Assembly: GCF_002086515.1 (NCBI RefSeq)
Contig: NZ_MVHH01000007.1
Span: 60,963 to 124,962, forward strand
Length of the DNA: 64,000 bases
Reading direction: 5' to 3'
Origin: Mycolicibacter arupensis
GTDB lineage: Bacteria > Actinomycetota > Actinomycetes > Mycobacteriales > Mycobacteriaceae
Position numbers and translations under genes: made by a program. The notes below the pieces were generated by a model. The model searched no databases. It had not been told where the DNA came from and worked only from the letters and a program-made list of their open reading frames with translations. Below, piece after piece: positions 28,052 through 36,874 of this stretch; position 1 is the first letter of the stretch; every line of letters starts with the position of its first letter.

Positions 28052-30348
28052 TCCCGCTTGTCGATCAGCTTGCCCAGCGCCACTCCATCGGAGGCCAGCA
28101 GTTCGTCGATACGCGGCTGATTGACATCCGCGACGATGATCTCGCCGACCTCCTGGTTGACGTTGGAGAAGATGCCGTTCTCCTTCATCTTCTCGGTCAG
28201 GTACAGGTTGTCCTGCGTGGGCGTCACGTAGTGCACCGCGGCGGCCTTGAACCGGTGGATCAACCACACATGGCACAGCGTGATCAGGCGCTTCTGCCGC
28301 AGCTTCTCGGCAAAGGTGTTCTGGTCGCGGACCGTCAAGATACTGCGGCCGTGCCGGTCCTTGATCGGGTCGACGATCACATTGGCGAGCTTCTCGTCGT
28401 TATTGCCGTAGATGCCCAGTTCCAGCACGTCGGATCCGGGCCGGGTGGGCCGTAGTTGCGCACGCAGCGTCTCGCCCAAGTCGTAGTGCGCGGCCCACAA
28501 CGCCAGCCAATCCTCCAGCAGCTTCTTGGGCACTTCGGTCTGAACCAGATGCTGATGCTGGGTGGAGCCTGCACCCATGGCCTTGGTGGTGGCGGTGCGC
28601 CCGGACGACGCGGCCAGCGCGGCGTCGCTGCGCGGCCCGCCGACCAGCGTCTGCGGCGTGCGGTAGGGCGATTCGACCAAGCGCATCTTGCGCTGCAGGC
28701 GGGCCAGCGCCAGCATGCCGTCCTGCAGCAGGGTGGCGGCGAACTCCTCAGAGGCCACCCCGTCGACTTGGTGGCCGCCGTAGGTGATGAAGTTGAAGAC
28801 GAAGCCCATCTTGCCGAGTTCGGCGGGGAAGGTCCGCATCTGCTCATCGGTCATGCCGGTGGTGTCCCAGTTGAACGAGGGGGACAGGTTGTAGGCCAGC
28901 ATCTGGTCGGGGTACTGGGCGTGGATCGCCTCGGCGAACTCGCGTGCCTCAGCCAGGTCGGCGGTCTTGGTCTCCATCCACAAGATGTCGGCGAACGGTG
29001 CGGCCGCCAAGGACTTGGCGATCGCGTACGGAATGCCTCCGCGCACTTGGAAGTAGCCTTCGGGGGTCTTGGCCCGTTCGCAGTCCCAGCCGGGATCGGC
29101 GTTGAGCTCCGCGGCCTTGGCCCGGGCGGTGTAGAGCGGTGCCCGGGCGGCGAATTCGCGCCACTGCTCTGAGCTCATGTCCTTCGGCTCGCCCTCCCGT
29201 TCGGCGAACTCGAGCATCTTGGCGACGGCGTCGGCGAAGGTCATCAGCCTCGCGTCGTTCTGCCAGGTCTCGACGAACGTCGACTCGATCTCGTCGAAGA
29301 TGCGATCCACGGACCGCCGACCGTCGGCGCTCCAGTCCTGCGCCGCCTTGGTGATCAACGCCGTGATGCCGTTGCGTTCCAGCCAGGCCTCGGCCTCGGC
29401 GTACTCGCCCTCGGGGAGGGCATAGAGCAGATGACCATTGATCTCGGTGATGCCCGAGCGGTGGAACAGGCGCGTCATCGCCAGGAAACACGCCTTGTAG
29501 GAGGGGATCTTCAGGTTGGTGGTGCCCAGGATGAACGGCTGGTCACGTTCGTCGCCGCGGCTCTCCACCAGGTTGGCGGCCTCGGCGTCGGTGCGCGCGA
29601 CGATGATGCCGGGAACACCCATCAGGTCCAACTGGAATCGGGCGGTGTTGAGGCGCTTGATCTGTTCGTCGGAGGGCACCAGCACCTTGCCGCCCTGGTG
29701 ACCACACTTTTTGGTGCCGGGGCGCTGGTCCTCGATGTGGTAACCGGGGACACCGGCCTCCACGAATCGGCGGATCAGATTGCGCACGTGCGGATCACCG
29801 CCGTGGCCGGTGTCGGCGTCGGCGATGATGAACGGCCGGTAGTCGACGGCGGGGGTGGCGGCGCGCTGCGCCTCGGTCATCTGCAGGCGCAGGTACTGCT
29901 GGTTGCGGTCGGCGGTCAGCAGGGCGCGCACCAGCCCGGCCGCCTCATCGGGCACCTGGCTCAGCGGGTAGCTTGCCAGGTCAGGGCCGGGGTCCTCGGT
30001 GATGGAGCCCTTCGCCGAGGTGGCCCAGCCGCCCAGATAGATGCCTTCGATGCCGACGCGCTTCATCACCACCGCCTGGCCCGGCGAGTACGGACCGAAC
30101 GTGGTGATGCTCTTCTTTGCCGCGAACAGTTCACGCAGTCGCAGATAGAACGCACTCGCGGCCTCGCGCGCCACGATGTAGTCCGAAGCGATGGTGCCGC
30201 GCTGCTCCACGACCTGGCGCGCACTGTAGAGCCGGGTGATGCCTTCGAACCTGGGGCTGTCGAAGTAGCGCTGCGTGGCCGCGACGTCCGCGTCGATATC
30301 GCGTTCGACCGGTGTGCTCGCCGTCGGGTTCGTCTCGATGGTCGTCAT
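28048..30348 (-). CDS. aceA: Isocitrate lyase, long (ICL2) form
   Basis: The product has 766 residues, the same length as the intact ICL2 of M. tuberculosis CDC1551 (in H37Rv the gene is split into Rv1915/Rv1916). The catalytic motif KKCGH is at 213-217 (Cys215). [11 protein letters not shown] and EDQRPG line the Mg-isocitrate site. The C-terminal extension beyond the lyase barrel (from about residue 590) is complete. The enzyme cleaves isocitrate to succinate and glyoxylate, and also 2-methylisocitrate, for growth on fatty acids and propionyl-CoA sources. The ATG at 30348 has GGGAG upstream. Confidence 0.95.
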   Translation of the reverse strand: MTTIETNPTASTPVERDIDADVAATQRYFDSPRFEGITRLYSARQVVEQRGTIASDYIVAREAASAFYLRLRELFAAKKSITTFGPYSPGQAVVMKRVGIEGIYLGGWATSAKGSITEDPGPDLASYPLSQVPDEAAGLVRALLTADRNQQYLRLQMTEAQRAATPAVDYRPFIIADADTGHGGDPHVRNLIRRFVEAGVPGYHIEDQRPGTKKCGHQGGKVLVPSDEQIKRLNTARFQLDLMGVPGIIVARTDAEAANLVESRGDERDQPFILGTTNLKIPSYKACFLAMTRLFHRSGITEINGHLLYALPEGEYAEAEAWLERNGITALITKAAQDWSADGRRSVDRIFDEIESTFVETWQNDARLMTFADAVAKMLEFAEREGEPKDMSSEQWREFAARAPLYTARAKAAELNADPGWDCERAKTPEGYFQVRGGIPYAIAKSLAAAPFADILWMETKTADLAEAREFAEAIHAQYPDQMLAYNLSPSFNWDTTGMTDEQMRTFPAELGKMGFVFNFITYGGHQVDGVASEEFAATLLQDGMLALARLQRKMRLVESPYRTPQTLVGGPRSDAALAASSGRTATTKAMGAGSTQHQHLVQTEVPKKLLEDWLALWAAHYDLGETLRAQLRPTRPGSDVLELGIYGNNDEKLANVIVDPIKDRHGRSILTVRDQNTFAEKLRQKRLITLCHVWLIHRFKAAAVHYVTPTQDNLYLTEKMKENGIFSNVNQEVGEIIVADVNQPRIDELLASDGVALGKLIDKRD

Positions 30349-30420
30349 GGAAATTCGCTCCCTTTCACCGGGTTCATGCGGTTCCGCGTGCTTCCTGCTC
30401 GTATTGTGCCGTCGCACACG

Positions 30421-30436
30421 AACCGATTGTTCGGTT
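30421..30436. promoter_or_regulatory. Candidate operator AACCGA-TTGT-TCGGTT upstream of aceA
   Basis: Six-base perfect arms surround a 4-nt spacer, 73 nt before the isocitrate lyase start codon, between the divergent aceA and the small membrane protein gene. No regulator was matched. Confidence 0.35.
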
Positions 30437-30529
30437 TTGCCGCACATCTTGGAGCGCGCGGCAACTCAAGGCGTCGAACAGCCGCGAAGCTCTCGGATTC
30501 GCCGCCACAGATGGCTAAGCTCAGGCGTT

Positions 30530-30895
30530 ATGACGTCCCGGTCCGACCGGAGGAAAGAGCACTGGGAGCCGCCGCAGCAGCCCGGGGTGGTCGGCCGCTG
30601 GGCGGCGGTTCGGATGAGTCGGCGATTCGCCGGGGTGGGCGTCCACATCCCGCCCGCGCGGCTGCGCCAGCTGGCGGTCGGGGCGCCCCCGGCGTCGACG
30701 GAGTCGGTCGACTACGCGTTTGCGGTAGCCGCCACGCAGATCCAGCAGCAGCAACGCCTGGCCAGGGCGCGGCGCAATCGGCGGCGTCTGATCAACGCGC
30801 TTGTGGTGGCGGGTCTGATGCTCGCGGCGCTCAACCTGCTGATCTGCATGGGGTATCTGTTCATCAGCCTGGCACTGCGCGACCCGGCGATGTGA
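30530..30895 (+). CDS. Small single-pass membrane protein
   Basis: The product has 121 residues from the ATG at 30530, which lies 8 nt after a TAAGCT -10 box (leaderless). A polar N-terminal region with a coiled-coil-like, Gln/Arg-rich stretch (TQIQQQQRLARARRNRRRL) precedes one C-terminal helix (ALVVAGLMLAALNLLICMGY). No domain recognised. It lies between aceA and fadD31, where M. tuberculosis has the small gene Rv1924c on the opposite strand. Confidence 0.55.
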   Translation: MTSRSDRRKEHWEPPQQPGVVGRWAAVRMSRRFAGVGVHIPPARLRQLAVGAPPASTESVDYAFAVAATQIQQQQRLARARRNRRRLINALVVAGLMLAALNLLICMGYLFISLALRDPAM

Positions 30896-30936
30896 TGTTC
30901 GTGAGACCAACTCCCTTGCGGTAGAGCTCCTTTGAC

Positions 30937-30950
30937 ACGCCTGTAGGCGT
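30937..30950. promoter_or_regulatory. 14-bp inverted repeat ACGCC-TGTA-GGCGT before fadD31
   Basis: Perfect 5-bp arms with a 4-nt spacer sit 21-34 nt upstream of the fadD31 -10 box (TAGACT, 30971-30976). This position suits an operator overlapping -35, or a weak terminator of the upstream gene. Confidence 0.35.
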
Positions 30951-30983
30951 CGCCAGAGCGCTTTGGGACTTAGACTGCGGGAC

Positions 30984-32816
30984 ATGACGCAGTCGCAGGG
31001 CACCGCCCCCGCCACCGGGCTGGTCCAGATCGAGGAGTGCCTGGACGAGAACGGCGAGATCGTTCTGCCACCCGATGACACGTTGATCTCGCTGATCGAC
31101 CGCAATATCGCGGCCGTCGGTGACGCCGTGGCCTTTCGCTACCTCGACTATGCCGGCCCCGAAGAGGGCCAAGCGATCGAGCTGACTTGGGCGCAGCTCG
31201 GGCGGCGCCTGCGCGCGATCGGGGCCCGGCTGCAGGCCCTGGCGGTTCCCGGTGACCGGGTGGCGATCCTCGCGCCGCAGGGTCTGGACTACATCACCGG
31301 GTTCTACGCCGCCGTCAAATGTGCCACCGTCGCCGTACCGCTCTTTGCTCCCGAGCTACCCGGCCACGCCCAACGCCTCGACACCGCGCTGCGCGACTCG
31401 GCTCCCGCCGTGGTCTTGACGACCGTTGCGGCACGGCGCGTCGTCGACGAATTTCTGGACAAGGCGTCACTTGAGCGGAAGCCCCACGTGCTCGTCATCG
31501 ACGAGATACCCGACTCGGCCGGCGAGGCCTTTGTCCCGGTCGCCATCGATGTCGATGACGTGTCACACCTGCAATACACCTCGGGAACCACGCGCCCACC
31601 CGTCGGTGTGCAGGTGACGCACCGGTCGGTCGCCACCAACCTGCTGCAGATGATCCTGTCGATCGACATGCTGGACCGAAACACCCACGGGCTCAGTTGG
31701 TTGCCGCTCTATCACGACATGGGCCTGTCGATGATCGGCTTTCCCGCCGTCTACGGCGGGCACTCCACTCTTATGTCGCCGACGGCGTTCATTCGCAGGC
31801 CGCAACGCTGGATCAACGCGCTCTCGGACGCCTCTCGACGCGGCCGGGTGGTGACCGCGGCACCGAATTTCGCCTACGAGCTGACCGCGGCGCGGGGCCT
31901 GCCGGCGCCGGACGCCGACATCGACCTTGCGAATGTCGTGATGATCATCGGGTCGGAGCCGGTGAGCATGGCGGCGATCACCGCCTTCAACCAGGCATTC
32001 TCGCCGTACGGCCTACCGCCCACCGCCATCAAGCCGTCCTACGGGATCGCCGAGGCCACCCTGTTCGTAGCCACCATCGCCCCCGACGCCACGGCGAGCG
32101 TGCGGTACCTGGATCGTGAACAGCTCGGCGCCGGCCGGGCGTGCCCGGTGCCCGCCGACGCCCCCGGTGCGGTGGCGCACGTCTCGTGCGGCCAGGTGGC
32201 TCGCAGCCTGTCGGCGGTGATCGTCGACGCCGAGGTGGGAGCGGAATTGCCCGACGGGGCCGTCGGCGAGATCTGGTTGCAGGGCGACAACGTCACGGCG
32301 GGCTACTGGGGTCAGCCCGAAGAGACCCTGCGTGCGTTCGACGCCCGCCTGCGCTCGCCGCTGCAGCGGGGCAGTCACGTCGGGTCTGCCCTCGCCGACG
32401 GTGCCTGGCTGCGCACGGGTGACCTGGGCTTCTACCTGGACGGTGAACTCTATGTGGCCGGCCGCATCGCTGACCTGATGGTCTTCGCCGGACGTGGCCA
32501 CTACCCGCAAGATATCGAGGCCACGGTGGCGCACGCCTCGCCCCTGGTGCGCGACGGTTACGTGGCGGCGTTCGCGGTGTCAGCCGACGGCGTCGACCAG
32601 CTGGTGATCGTCGCCGAGCGTGCGACCGGCACCGGACGCACAGACCCGGCTCCGGCGATCGACGCCATCTGCGCGCGGGTGCAGCAGGTGCACGGGGTCA
32701 CGGTCGCCGAGGTGCGATTTGTGCGCGCCGGGGCCATTCCGCGGACCACCAGCGGCAAACTCGCCCGCACGGCATGCCGGCAGCACTACCTGGCGGGTGC
32801 GCTCGGCGCGCACTGA
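30984..32816 (+). CDS. fadD31: Fatty-acyl-AMP ligase (FadD31-like)
   Basis: The product has 610 residues. Adenylation motifs are A3 LQYTSGTTRPPVGVQVTH, A5 SYGIAEATLF, A7/A8 LRTGDLGFYLDGELYVAGRIADLMVFAGRGHYPQDIE, and the catalytic lysine in IPRTTSGKL. The pattern fits fatty-acyl-AMP ligases, which load acyl-AMP onto polyketide synthases or NRPSs rather than making acyl-CoA. No PKS lies nearby. The ATG at 30984 is 7 nt from the -10 box TAGACT, so leaderless. The 3' end overlaps the convergent mmpL gene by 31 bp. Confidence 0.85.
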   Translation: MTQSQGTAPATGLVQIEECLDENGEIVLPPDDTLISLIDRNIAAVGDAVAFRYLDYAGPEEGQAIELTWAQLGRRLRAIGARLQALAVPGDRVAILAPQGLDYITGFYAAVKCATVAVPLFAPELPGHAQRLDTALRDSAPAVVLTTVAARRVVDEFLDKASLERKPHVLVIDEIPDSAGEAFVPVAIDVDDVSHLQYTSGTTRPPVGVQVTHRSVATNLLQMILSIDMLDRNTHGLSWLPLYHDMGLSMIGFPAVYGGHSTLMSPTAFIRRPQRWINALSDASRRGRVVTAAPNFAYELTAARGLPAPDADIDLANVVMIIGSEPVSMAAITAFNQAFSPYGLPPTAIKPSYGIAEATLFVATIAPDATASVRYLDREQLGAGRACPVPADAPGAVAHVSCGQVARSLSAVIVDAEVGAELPDGAVGEIWLQGDNVTAGYWGQPEETLRAFDARLRSPLQRGSHVGSALADGAWLRTGDLGFYLDGELYVAGRIADLMVFAGRGHYPQDIEATVAHASPLVRDGYVAAFAVSADGVDQLVIVAERATGTGRTDPAPAIDAICARVQQVHGVTVAEVRFVRAGAIPRTTSGKLARTACRQHYLAGALGAH

Positions 32817-35647
32817 TCGGGCTGCGACTGTCGCAGTGCCACCGGCGCCGGCCGCACGCGCCGGATGTTTTGGGGCCACCAGAACCACCGGCCCAACAGC
32901 GCGGCGATCGACGGGGTCAGGAACGAGCGCACGATCAACGTGTCGAACAGCAGGCCGAGCCCGATGGTGCTGCCGGCCTGGCCGATCGAATACAGGTCGC
33001 TGGCCGCCATCGACATCATCGTGAAGGCGAACACCAGGCCCGCGGCGGTCACCACCGAGCCGGTGCCGCCGATCGAGCGGATGATCCCGGTCTTGAACCC
33101 GGCGCCGATCTCCTCTTGGAATCGCGAGACCAGCAGCAGGTTGTAGTCAGAACCGACCGCCAAGAGGATGATCACGCCGAACACCGGTGCGATCCAGTTC
33201 AATTGGAGCCCCAGGATGTGTTGCCAGACCAGCACGGTCAGCCCGAACGCCGCGCCCAGCGACAGCAGCACCGTGCCGACGATCACCGCGGAGGCGACCA
33301 GCGCCCGGGTGATCAGCAGCATCACGATGAAGATCAGTGTCACCGCGGCCACCCCGACGATCAGGATGTCGTAGGTGGATCCCACCTGAATGTCCTTGTA
33401 AACCGCGGCGGTTCCGGTGAGGTAGAACTTCGCGTCGGTCAACGGCGTCCCCTTGACCGCGTCATGGGCGGCGGCCAGCATCGGCTCGACGAACGCGATG
33501 CCCTCCGGCGTGGCCGGGTCGGCGTCGTAGGTGACGATGAAGCGCGCCGCCTTGCCGTCGGGGGACAAGAACAGCTTGAGTCCCTTCTGGAAGTCCGGAT
33601 TGTCGAACGCCTCTGGAGGCAGATAGAAGTAGTCGTCGGACTTGGAGGCGTCGAAAGCCTGTCCCATCGCGCTGGCGGTGTCGGTCATCCTTGCCATCTG
33701 CGTCACCAGCCCGGAGAAGCTCGAATGCATCGAGAGCAGGCTGGACTGCATGGATTTCGCGACCGCGATCATCGGGTCGAACTGGTCGACCATCTGGGGG
33801 ATCACGGTGTTCATCTCGGCCATGTCGGCCAGCAGGGGCCGCATACTCTCGCTGAACCTGTCCATGCCGTCGTAGGCATCGAAGACCGACCGGATCGCGT
33901 CGCACGCCGGGATGTTCAGACAGTGCTGCTCCCAGTAGAAGTAGTTGCGGATAGGCCGCACCACGTCATCGAAATCCGCTATGTGATCGCGGATCTCGTC
34001 GACGGTCGCGGTCACCGTGGCCATGTCGGCGCCCATCTTCTCGGTGGTGCCGTTCATCCGGGTGACAAGGTCGCGCAACCGCACCATGGAGTCCACCGTG
34101 GCGCCCAGATCGTCGCTCATCGTGACCATGTCGGCCAGGCGATCGGTCATGAACTGCAGGTTCTCCTGAATCGGGACGGCCTGCATGCTGATCTGGAAGG
34201 GAATCGAGGTGTGGTCGATCGGGCTCCCGAGGGGTCGCGTGATGCTCTGCACGCGCTCCACTCCACGAGTGCGGAACATGTTCTTGGCGACGCGGTCCAA
34301 GATGATCATGTCGGCCGGGTTGCGCAGGTCGTGATCCGTCTCGATCATCAGGACGTCGGGGTTCATCCGGGCGGCGCTGAAGTGGCGTTCGGCCGCGTCG
34401 TACCCCACGTTCGCCGGCAGGTCGGCCGGGATGTAGTGGCGGTCGTTGAAGCTGATCTTCATGCTGGGCACGGCCAGCATCCCGACCAGCGTCACCAGCA
34501 GCGCCGCCACGAAGACCGCACCGGGCCAGCGAACATTGGCGGTGCCGATGCGCCGCCAGCCGCGTCCTTCGGCGCGTTTCGGGTCCAGCAGGCCGTGCCG
34601 GGTCGCGATCGCGACGATGGCCGGGGCCACGGTGAGCGCACCGGCGATCACCACCAGCAGGCCCAACGCGGACGGAATGCCGAGCGCTTTGAAGTAGGAC
34701 AACCGGGCGAAGTGCAGACACAGGGAGGCACCCGCGATGGTCAGCCCGGAACCCAAGATGACGTGCCAGGTTCCGCGGAACATGGAGTACCACGCGGTCT
34801 CGGGGTCCTCTCCGGCGTTGCGGGCTTCGTGGTAGCGGCCGATCAGAAAGATGGCGTAGTCGGTGCCGGCGGCGATCGCCAGAGACGACAGCATGGCGAC
34901 CACGAACGTCGAAAAGCCCAGTAGGCCATAGTGGCCCAGCAGGGCGACCAGGCCGCGGGCGGTGCCCATCTCGAACCCCACCATCACCAGGGCGAGCGCG
35001 ACGGTGGCGGCAGAGCGGTAGACGATCGCGAGCATGATGATGATGACCAGACCGGTCACACCCATCATCTTGAGCATGCTCTTGTCGGCGGCCTCGTTCA
35101 TGTCGGTGGTCAGCGCTGCCTGACCGGTGACGTAGGCCTTGACCCCGGCCGGCGGGGGCACCGAGGCGACGATCTGGCGAACCGCGTCGACGGACTCGTT
35201 GCCCAAGGTGCTGCCCTGATCGCCGGCGGTGTTGATCTGCGCGTACGCGGCACGGCCATCGGTGCTCTGCACCCCGGCAGCGGTGATCGGGTCGCCCCAC
35301 AGGTCCGCGATGTGCTGGACGTGTTCGTGATCGGCAGCCAGTTTGGCGATCACGGTGTCGTAGTAGCGGTGCGCTTCCGGGCCCAGCTCGTGCTGGCCTT
35401 CCAGCACCAGCATCACCATTGCGTCGGAGTCGAATTCGGAGAAGGTGGCGCCGATGTGCTTGGCCGCGATCATCGACGGGGCGTCCTGTGGAGACATCGT
35501 CACGGCGTTCTCGCGTGCCACCGATTCGATCGGCGGAACCAGCACGTTGAGTCCGACGGTCAGCAGCAGCCAGAAGATCACCAGCGGCCAGGCCAGCCGG
35601 CGAATCGCCCTCATGTACCCGGGGCGCAGGGTGCCCTGGCCGCTCAT
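32786..35647 (-). CDS. mmpL: MmpL-family RND lipid transporter
   Basis: The product has 953 residues, close to MmpL4/MmpL5. The RND layout shows: helix 1 (LAWPLVIFWLLLTVGLNVLVPP), a periplasmic loop, helices 2-6 with GTDYAIFLIGRYHEARNAGEDP, a second large loop with coiled-coil-like NGTTEKMGADMATVTATVDEI, then helices 7-12 with GSDYNLLLVSRFQEEIGAGF. The two (G)xDY motifs carry the proton-relay Asp/Tyr pairs. The ATG overlaps the mmpS stop (ATGA). It exports lipids, siderophores or drugs with MmpS; the substrate is not shown. Confidence 0.95.
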   Translation of the reverse strand: MSGQGTLRPGYMRAIRRLAWPLVIFWLLLTVGLNVLVPPIESVARENAVTMSPQDAPSMIAAKHIGATFSEFDSDAMVMLVLEGQHELGPEAHRYYDTVIAKLAADHEHVQHIADLWGDPITAAGVQSTDGRAAYAQINTAGDQGSTLGNESVDAVRQIVASVPPPAGVKAYVTGQAALTTDMNEAADKSMLKMMGVTGLVIIIMLAIVYRSAATVALALVMVGFEMGTARGLVALLGHYGLLGFSTFVVAMLSSLAIAAGTDYAIFLIGRYHEARNAGEDPETAWYSMFRGTWHVILGSGLTIAGASLCLHFARLSYFKALGIPSALGLLVVIAGALTVAPAIVAIATRHGLLDPKRAEGRGWRRIGTANVRWPGAVFVAALLVTLVGMLAVPSMKISFNDRHYIPADLPANVGYDAAERHFSAARMNPDVLMIETDHDLRNPADMIILDRVAKNMFRTRGVERVQSITRPLGSPIDHTSIPFQISMQAVPIQENLQFMTDRLADMVTMSDDLGATVDSMVRLRDLVTRMNGTTEKMGADMATVTATVDEIRDHIADFDDVVRPIRNYFYWEQHCLNIPACDAIRSVFDAYDGMDRFSESMRPLLADMAEMNTVIPQMVDQFDPMIAVAKSMQSSLLSMHSSFSGLVTQMARMTDTASAMGQAFDASKSDDYFYLPPEAFDNPDFQKGLKLFLSPDGKAARFIVTYDADPATPEGIAFVEPMLAAAHDAVKGTPLTDAKFYLTGTAAVYKDIQVGSTYDILIVGVAAVTLIFIVMLLITRALVASAVIVGTVLLSLGAAFGLTVLVWQHILGLQLNWIAPVFGVIILLAVGSDYNLLLVSRFQEEIGAGFKTGIIRSIGGTGSVVTAAGLVFAFTMMSMAASDLYSIGQAGSTIGLGLLFDTLIVRSFLTPSIAALLGRWFWWPQNIRRVRPAPVALRQSQPDQCAPSAPAR

Positions 35648-36075
35648 GCGCCCTTGACCAGACAGAAGACCTGGGCGTGGTGCCCGGTGGCGAACTGCTC
35701 ATCCTTGATGGCGCCGTTGACGGTGATGCGGCAGCCGATCTGGTCGCCGTCGCCCTGCGCGACGACGTTGCCGATGACGGACGGGCTCGTGGTGCTCATC
35801 TCCAGGGTCCAGGGCAGGCCGGCGAAGCTCGCCTGCTCGGGCTGGGCCTCGCGGTTGAGATAGCTCACGGCTCCGCTGGCGGACGCCGGCCCGAAAACCT
35901 CGTAGCGGAGCTGCTTTTCGTTGATCGATTCGATCACGCGTGACCCGCTGCCGTCCCAGCGAAAGATCTCGTCGGCGCCGAAGGCTCCGCGCAGGTTGAC
36001 CACCGCCAGCGTGCCCATGAGTGCCGCCACTGTCACCACGACAGGCACCCATGCTCGGTTCACCCACGCGCGCAC
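35644..36075 (-). CDS. mmpS: MmpS-family accessory protein
   Basis: The product has 143 residues from the GTG at 36075, which has GGGAGG 8 nt upstream. One N-terminal membrane helix (RAWVPVVVTVAALMGTLAVV) precedes a periplasmic beta domain of MmpS type: LRYEVFGPASASGAVSYLN, LPWTLEMSTTSPSVIGNVVAQG, IGCRITVNGAIKDEQF. It is coupled to mmpL by a 4-bp overlap and partners it in export. The -10 box TATAGT and an inverted repeat lie upstream. Confidence 0.9.
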   Translation of the reverse strand: MRAWVNRAWVPVVVTVAALMGTLAVVNLRGAFGADEIFRWDGSGSRVIESINEKQLRYEVFGPASASGAVSYLNREAQPEQASFAGLPWTLEMSTTSPSVIGNVVAQGDGDQIGCRITVNGAIKDEQFATGHHAQVFCLVKGA

Positions 36076-36120
36076 GCCGATCACCTCCCGATATCGTCCC
36101 ACTTGGATCACTTCGTGAAT

Positions 36121-36139
36121 ACTATACCCCGTAGGGTAT
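36121..36139 (-). promoter_or_regulatory. mmpS promoter with overlapping inverted repeat (candidate TetR operator)
   Basis: ATACCC-CGTA-GGGTAT (36124-36139) has perfect 6-bp arms. The minus-strand -10 box TATAGT (complement of 36121-36126) overlaps it. A repressor bound here would block transcription of mmpS-mmpL. The nearest candidate repressor is the TetR gene immediately upstream. Confidence 0.55.
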
Positions 36140-36181
36140 CCAGATATTCCCGACTCGGCACGGCGGGTGGCGGGGATCGGG

Positions 36182-36793
36182 TCAGCCGATAGGGTGCCGC
36201 ACCTGGGCGGCCACCGCTTCGCCGAGCCAGCGCCGGAGGTATCGGCGCAGCTCGTCGGGGGAGCGGGCGGGATCGTCGGGTGCCACGATGAACGACAGCA
36301 TGACCCGCAGGGCGAACTCCACGAGTTCGCGCAGCGCCGCCTCGTCGTAGCCGTGCTCACGCCAGTCGACGTCGAAGCGTTCGATCATTCGCATTCCGAA
36401 GGCTTGGGCCTGTTCGGAGGCCATCTCGCGGTTATGCGTGGAGGATGTCGAGAGCATGACGCCCAGGTGCGGAGAGCGGGCAACCGCGTCCAGGGTGTAG
36501 ACCGCCCCTTCGGCGAGCGCATCGGCGGGATCGTGGATGCCGCGCACATGCTCGGTCAGGCGGTCGAGGAAGTCGTCTACCGAGGCGATGGCCACGGCCC
36601 TCATCAGAGCGTCGGCGGTGGGGAAGTAGCGGTACACGGTCTGCCGGATCACTCCCAGGGAGCCGGCGACGTCGGCCAGCGACACGGCCGATCCCGTCTC
36701 CGCCACCAATTCGACGGCGACGTCGATGATCCGGCGGCTCGCCTCCTCGTCGGTGTGCGGCGGATTGCCGCCCCAGCCGCGCCGTCGGGCCAT
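36182..36793 (-). CDS. TetR/AcrR-family regulator upstream of mmpS-mmpL
   Basis: The product has 203 residues from the ATG at 36793. The N-terminal HTH is VSLADVAGSLGVIRQTVYRYFPTADAL, and the ligand-binding half is helical. It is transcribed in the same direction as mmpS-mmpL, which has its own promoter 42-60 bp downstream, and divergently from the diiron-type gene at 36875. The likely role is local control of the exporter; ligand unknown. The minus-strand -10 box TATGAT (36829-36834) fits its promoter. Confidence 0.85.
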   Translation of the reverse strand: MARRRGWGGNPPHTDEEASRRIIDVAVELVAETGSAVSLADVAGSLGVIRQTVYRYFPTADALMRAVAIASVDDFLDRLTEHVRGIHDPADALAEGAVYTLDAVARSPHLGVMLSTSSTHNREMASEQAQAFGMRMIERFDVDWREHGYDEAALRELVEFALRVMLSFIVAPDDPARSPDELRRYLRRWLGEAVAAQVRHPIG

Positions 36794-36825
36794 CAATGGC
36801 CTGCTTGACAACGGTGATGCATAGA

Positions 36826-36858
36826 ACAATCATACGCGAAGGCGTCCAATTGTATGTT
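36826..36858. promoter_or_regulatory. Divergent promoters of tetR and the metal-hydrolase-like gene
   Basis: TATGAT on the minus strand (36829-36834) and TATGTT on the plus strand (36853-36858) are -10-like. Imperfect dyads CATAC/GTATG (36831-36835, 36852-36856) and ACAAT/ATTGT (36826-36830, 36849-36853) span both. They are not the same sequence as the mmpS operator. Confidence 0.4.
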
Positions 36859-36874
36859 TGAAGTCGAGGTAGTG

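Noticed and set aside
29431..30924. 497-codon open frame opposite isocitrate lyase
   Set aside because: Antisense shadow; the strong ICL2 match is on the other strand.
30932..30976. TTGACA at 30932 as -35 of the fadD31 promoter
   Set aside because: The distance to the -10 TAGACT is 33 bp, far too long; mycobacterial promoters often lack a -35.
32774..34924. 716-codon open frame opposite mmpL
   Set aside because: His/Asp/Gln-rich shadow translation; mmpL itself matches its family along its whole length.
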